Shown: positions 62,294 to 64,000 of the stretch, piece by piece | How the letters are laid out: each line of letters starts with the position of its first letter | Numbering within the stretch: position 1 is the stretch's first letter | NCBI GenBank assembly: GCA_950106755.1 | Contig: OX467084.1 | Location: 37,637,213 to 37,701,212, forward strand | Direction of reading: 5' to 3' | Origin: Climacium dendroides | Taxonomy: Eukaryota; Streptophyta; Bryopsida; Hypnales; Climaciaceae | Length of the DNA stretch: 64,000 bases | Notes under the pieces: model-generated | What the model was told of the DNA's origin: nothing | The model's input: the letters and a program-made list of their open reading frames with translations, nothing else | Database searches by the model: none | Made by a program: the position numbers and the translations under genes

Positions 62294-62666
62294 GAATTAT
62301 GTTTGAAGTAGAATTTCAGACCTCATTTAGGCATAGTATTATTAATTTTTTCAGAAAACTTTGAATTAATAGAAGTTAATAAATCAAGTTAACTTCCATC
62401 TCCAAAAATCCGTTTGTAATATTGAGTCTCCAATCAAAAGTTATGATCAAATTTCTAAGCAGGGTTGAAAGGGATATTTTCTTGGACATTTTCAAACATC
62501 CTCTCTGATTTTTGTGCCTAACTTTTGATTAGGATTAAAATTACAAAATAATTTTTGGAGATGGAATTTAACTTGATTTATCAACTTGTACGAGTTCAAG
62601 TTTTTTTGAAAAAAATTATTCTACTATGCTTAAATGAGGTTTGAAATTTTACTTCAAACATAATTC
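62294..62666. mobile_element. Palindromic MITE, copy B
   Basis: A 373-bp imperfect palindrome with ends GAATTATGTTTGAAGTAGAA and, complemented, GAATTATGTTTGAAGTAAAA. The body is clearly homologous to 17688-18056, for example the central CCAATCAAAAGTTATG and the matching complement. No clear target duplication was found. Confidence 0.88.
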
Positions 62667-62688
62667 TTGCATTTGCTTTTGACTTAAC

Positions 62689-62778
62689 TATGAGCGGTTG
62701 AGGTCCTCCTAATTCTCATTCAAATATCCCACATGGTTTGTTTTACTTACTACCACCTCATATGTACATAAAAAGCTT
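62689..62778. mobile_element. Half copy of the 36.45-kb foldback MITE
   Basis: ATATCCCACATGGTTTGTTT near 62733 and ACTTACTACCACCTCATATG match the right half of 36445-36605. The left half is missing, so this copy is truncated. Confidence 0.7.
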
Positions 62779-63074
62779 GTATTCATCCCCAAGATCAATA
62801 TTTGAGAGTGTCTCTTCAATTCAAGTCGTAGTGCTCTTCGGATGAAAGCCACTACTCTTTCCTAATTGCCCATCCGAGGTCCCTTTAACAAAGACCAGTG
62901 TGCACTTCTTGAAATCCACATTTTCAGGAGATTTAGAAGCTTTAAGGCCTCAATCCTTTTTTGAATTTTTGCACATTTTTGCATACATCTTTGTACAGAA
63001 GGTTGGACAAAACAGCGCCTGCAAGCCCTCTGTTCATTGTACAGAATATGGACATCGAAGCGCTTAAGGGTTAA

Positions 63075-64000
63075 TTACAGGTGATTTTAGTATTGGTGGA
63101 CTAGAGTTTGCAGATGATTTAATAGTCTTTGTACTATTCTTACATGGATGCCACATCATGCGCCACGTTGGTTCAGTGAATACCAAGCAATGCAGGTGTG
63201 AATGCGCTGTAAATTCTTCACATAATACTGCTAAGACCAAGTGTGGACATACCTTAAGCCCTTCCCAAGTATCAAGCAAAGCATAATATCTTTATGGTAG
63301 AGGTACCCATCCCTAACCGGGCCCCATGAGCAATCAATAAGGTGTGTTAAATTTGGAGAGGTATATTTTTTTAATATTTTAATAAAGGTTACAAAAAACT
63401 TCCTTTGGTTTGATTGGCTGTCACAAGAATTACGGCATGCCTTACTTTTTATGTTGCTGTAAATAGCCTCCAATATATTAATGAGCAATTTTGGACGACT
63501 CTAAGCATTGGCCATGGGTTGATAAGTACTTAGGCCTTTCAAAAATCATAGTAATTTCACTTTCAATGCAAAAATCACCAAACTTTTTGCAATCCCCATC
63601 ATTCATGTTGTTGCACCTTATGCAATTTTTACTTTACTTTCCATTGCTCCTCATCATGTCCCAAATTCCTTATTTGATCAGTTATGGGTGCCTTCACTAT
63701 ACGGGACCATTGCCTGATTATAAATGTTATGTATAATTTCCTCTCATGTCAACTTTAGTCTTAGAATCTTGATCATAGTCTAACTAGGGGATGGTTATAG
63801 GCACGGTATGGAATGTATGATGGTTTTATGATGGGAGTCGCATATCATATATCTATAATTCTATTTTCATTTATAATCAAGCGATTTCATCTAAGTTTAA
63901 AAAATAAAATAAAACCCTTGAAGGATTTGATTCATTGTAAAATAGTCAAACATCATATCTAAGCTAAATTTAGCCTTTATAAATTGTGTTCAAACAACAA
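63075..64000. other. AT-rich intergenic sequence at the window end
   Basis: No gene, RNA gene or repeat boundary recognised. Open frames at 63231-63488 (minus) and 63491-63736 (plus) have no known domain. Confidence 0.5.

Larger units (their letters stand above)
61474..63074. mobile_element. Large TTAA-flanked element with nested MITEs
   Basis: TTAA at 61474-61477 then CCCTTAAAGGACTAAGG, and at 63071-63074 preceded by the complement of CCCTTAAGCGCTTCGATG, delimit 1593 bp. The right end shares GGACATCGAAGCGCTT-type sequence with the 45.46-kb end. Inside are an 11-12-bp CTCCAAGCCGYCT-type repeat (about 61577-61665), the palindromic MITE copy B and half of the 36.45-kb MITE. No transposase was recognised, and the ends may belong to two different insertions. 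Confidence 0.6.

Overview
The window looks like nuclear DNA of a land plant. It carries intron-rich protein genes with GT-AG introns of roughly 70-500 bases, a plastid-type ferrochelatase with a transit peptide and a C-terminal chlorophyll-binding-like (CAB) tail, an SKP2-like F-box/LRR gene, and long AT-rich intergenic tracts full of decayed DNA transposons. Compact introns next to large AT-rich deserts suggest a bryophyte (perhaps a moss), but that is inference; the sequence does not fix the species.

Layout. 1-6 kb: non-coding, with small repeats, a foldback element and telo-box motifs. 6.09-8.72 kb (minus): SKP2-like F-box/LRR gene in four coding exons, probably with 5' untranslated sequence reaching towards a GC-rich island at 10.4-10.9 kb. 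11-38 kb: gene desert holding a 265-bp tandem duplication, foldback MITEs, a pogo-like element with a transposase tail, a 0.8-kb terminal-inverted-repeat (TIR) element, two arrays of hairpin-forming minisatellites, and a wrecked MULE-type transposase gene interrupted by a LINE-like fragment and by a nearly perfect 289-bp foldback with an 8-bp target duplication. 38-39.1 kb: a TTAA-type element. 40.64-44.33 kb (minus): ferrochelatase, ten coding exons, 550 aa. 46.59-50.36 kb (plus): ERGIC3/Erv46-like cargo receptor of the early secretory pathway, twelve exons, 387 aa. 50.95-52.18 kb: element with TIRs of about 225 bp. 53.36-55.64 kb (plus): unrecognised, apparently plastid-targeted multi-pass membrane protein, four exons, 373 aa. 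55.7-64 kb: repeats, including clustered TTAA-flanked elements.

The four genes serve unrelated roles (ubiquitin ligase substrate recognition, tetrapyrrole synthesis, ER-Golgi cargo sorting, a plastid membrane protein) and are independent transcription units. Two themes stand out. First, a set of elements with termini of the form CCCYTRAGCGC, several flanked by TTAA on both sides, looks like piggyBac- or Kolobok-type MITEs in a land plant. Second, short tandem duplications copy intron/exon boundary regions in two of the four genes and create decoy splice-site motifs. Exon boundaries were assigned by hand from reading frame, GT-AG sites and recalled family similarity; no alignment was run.
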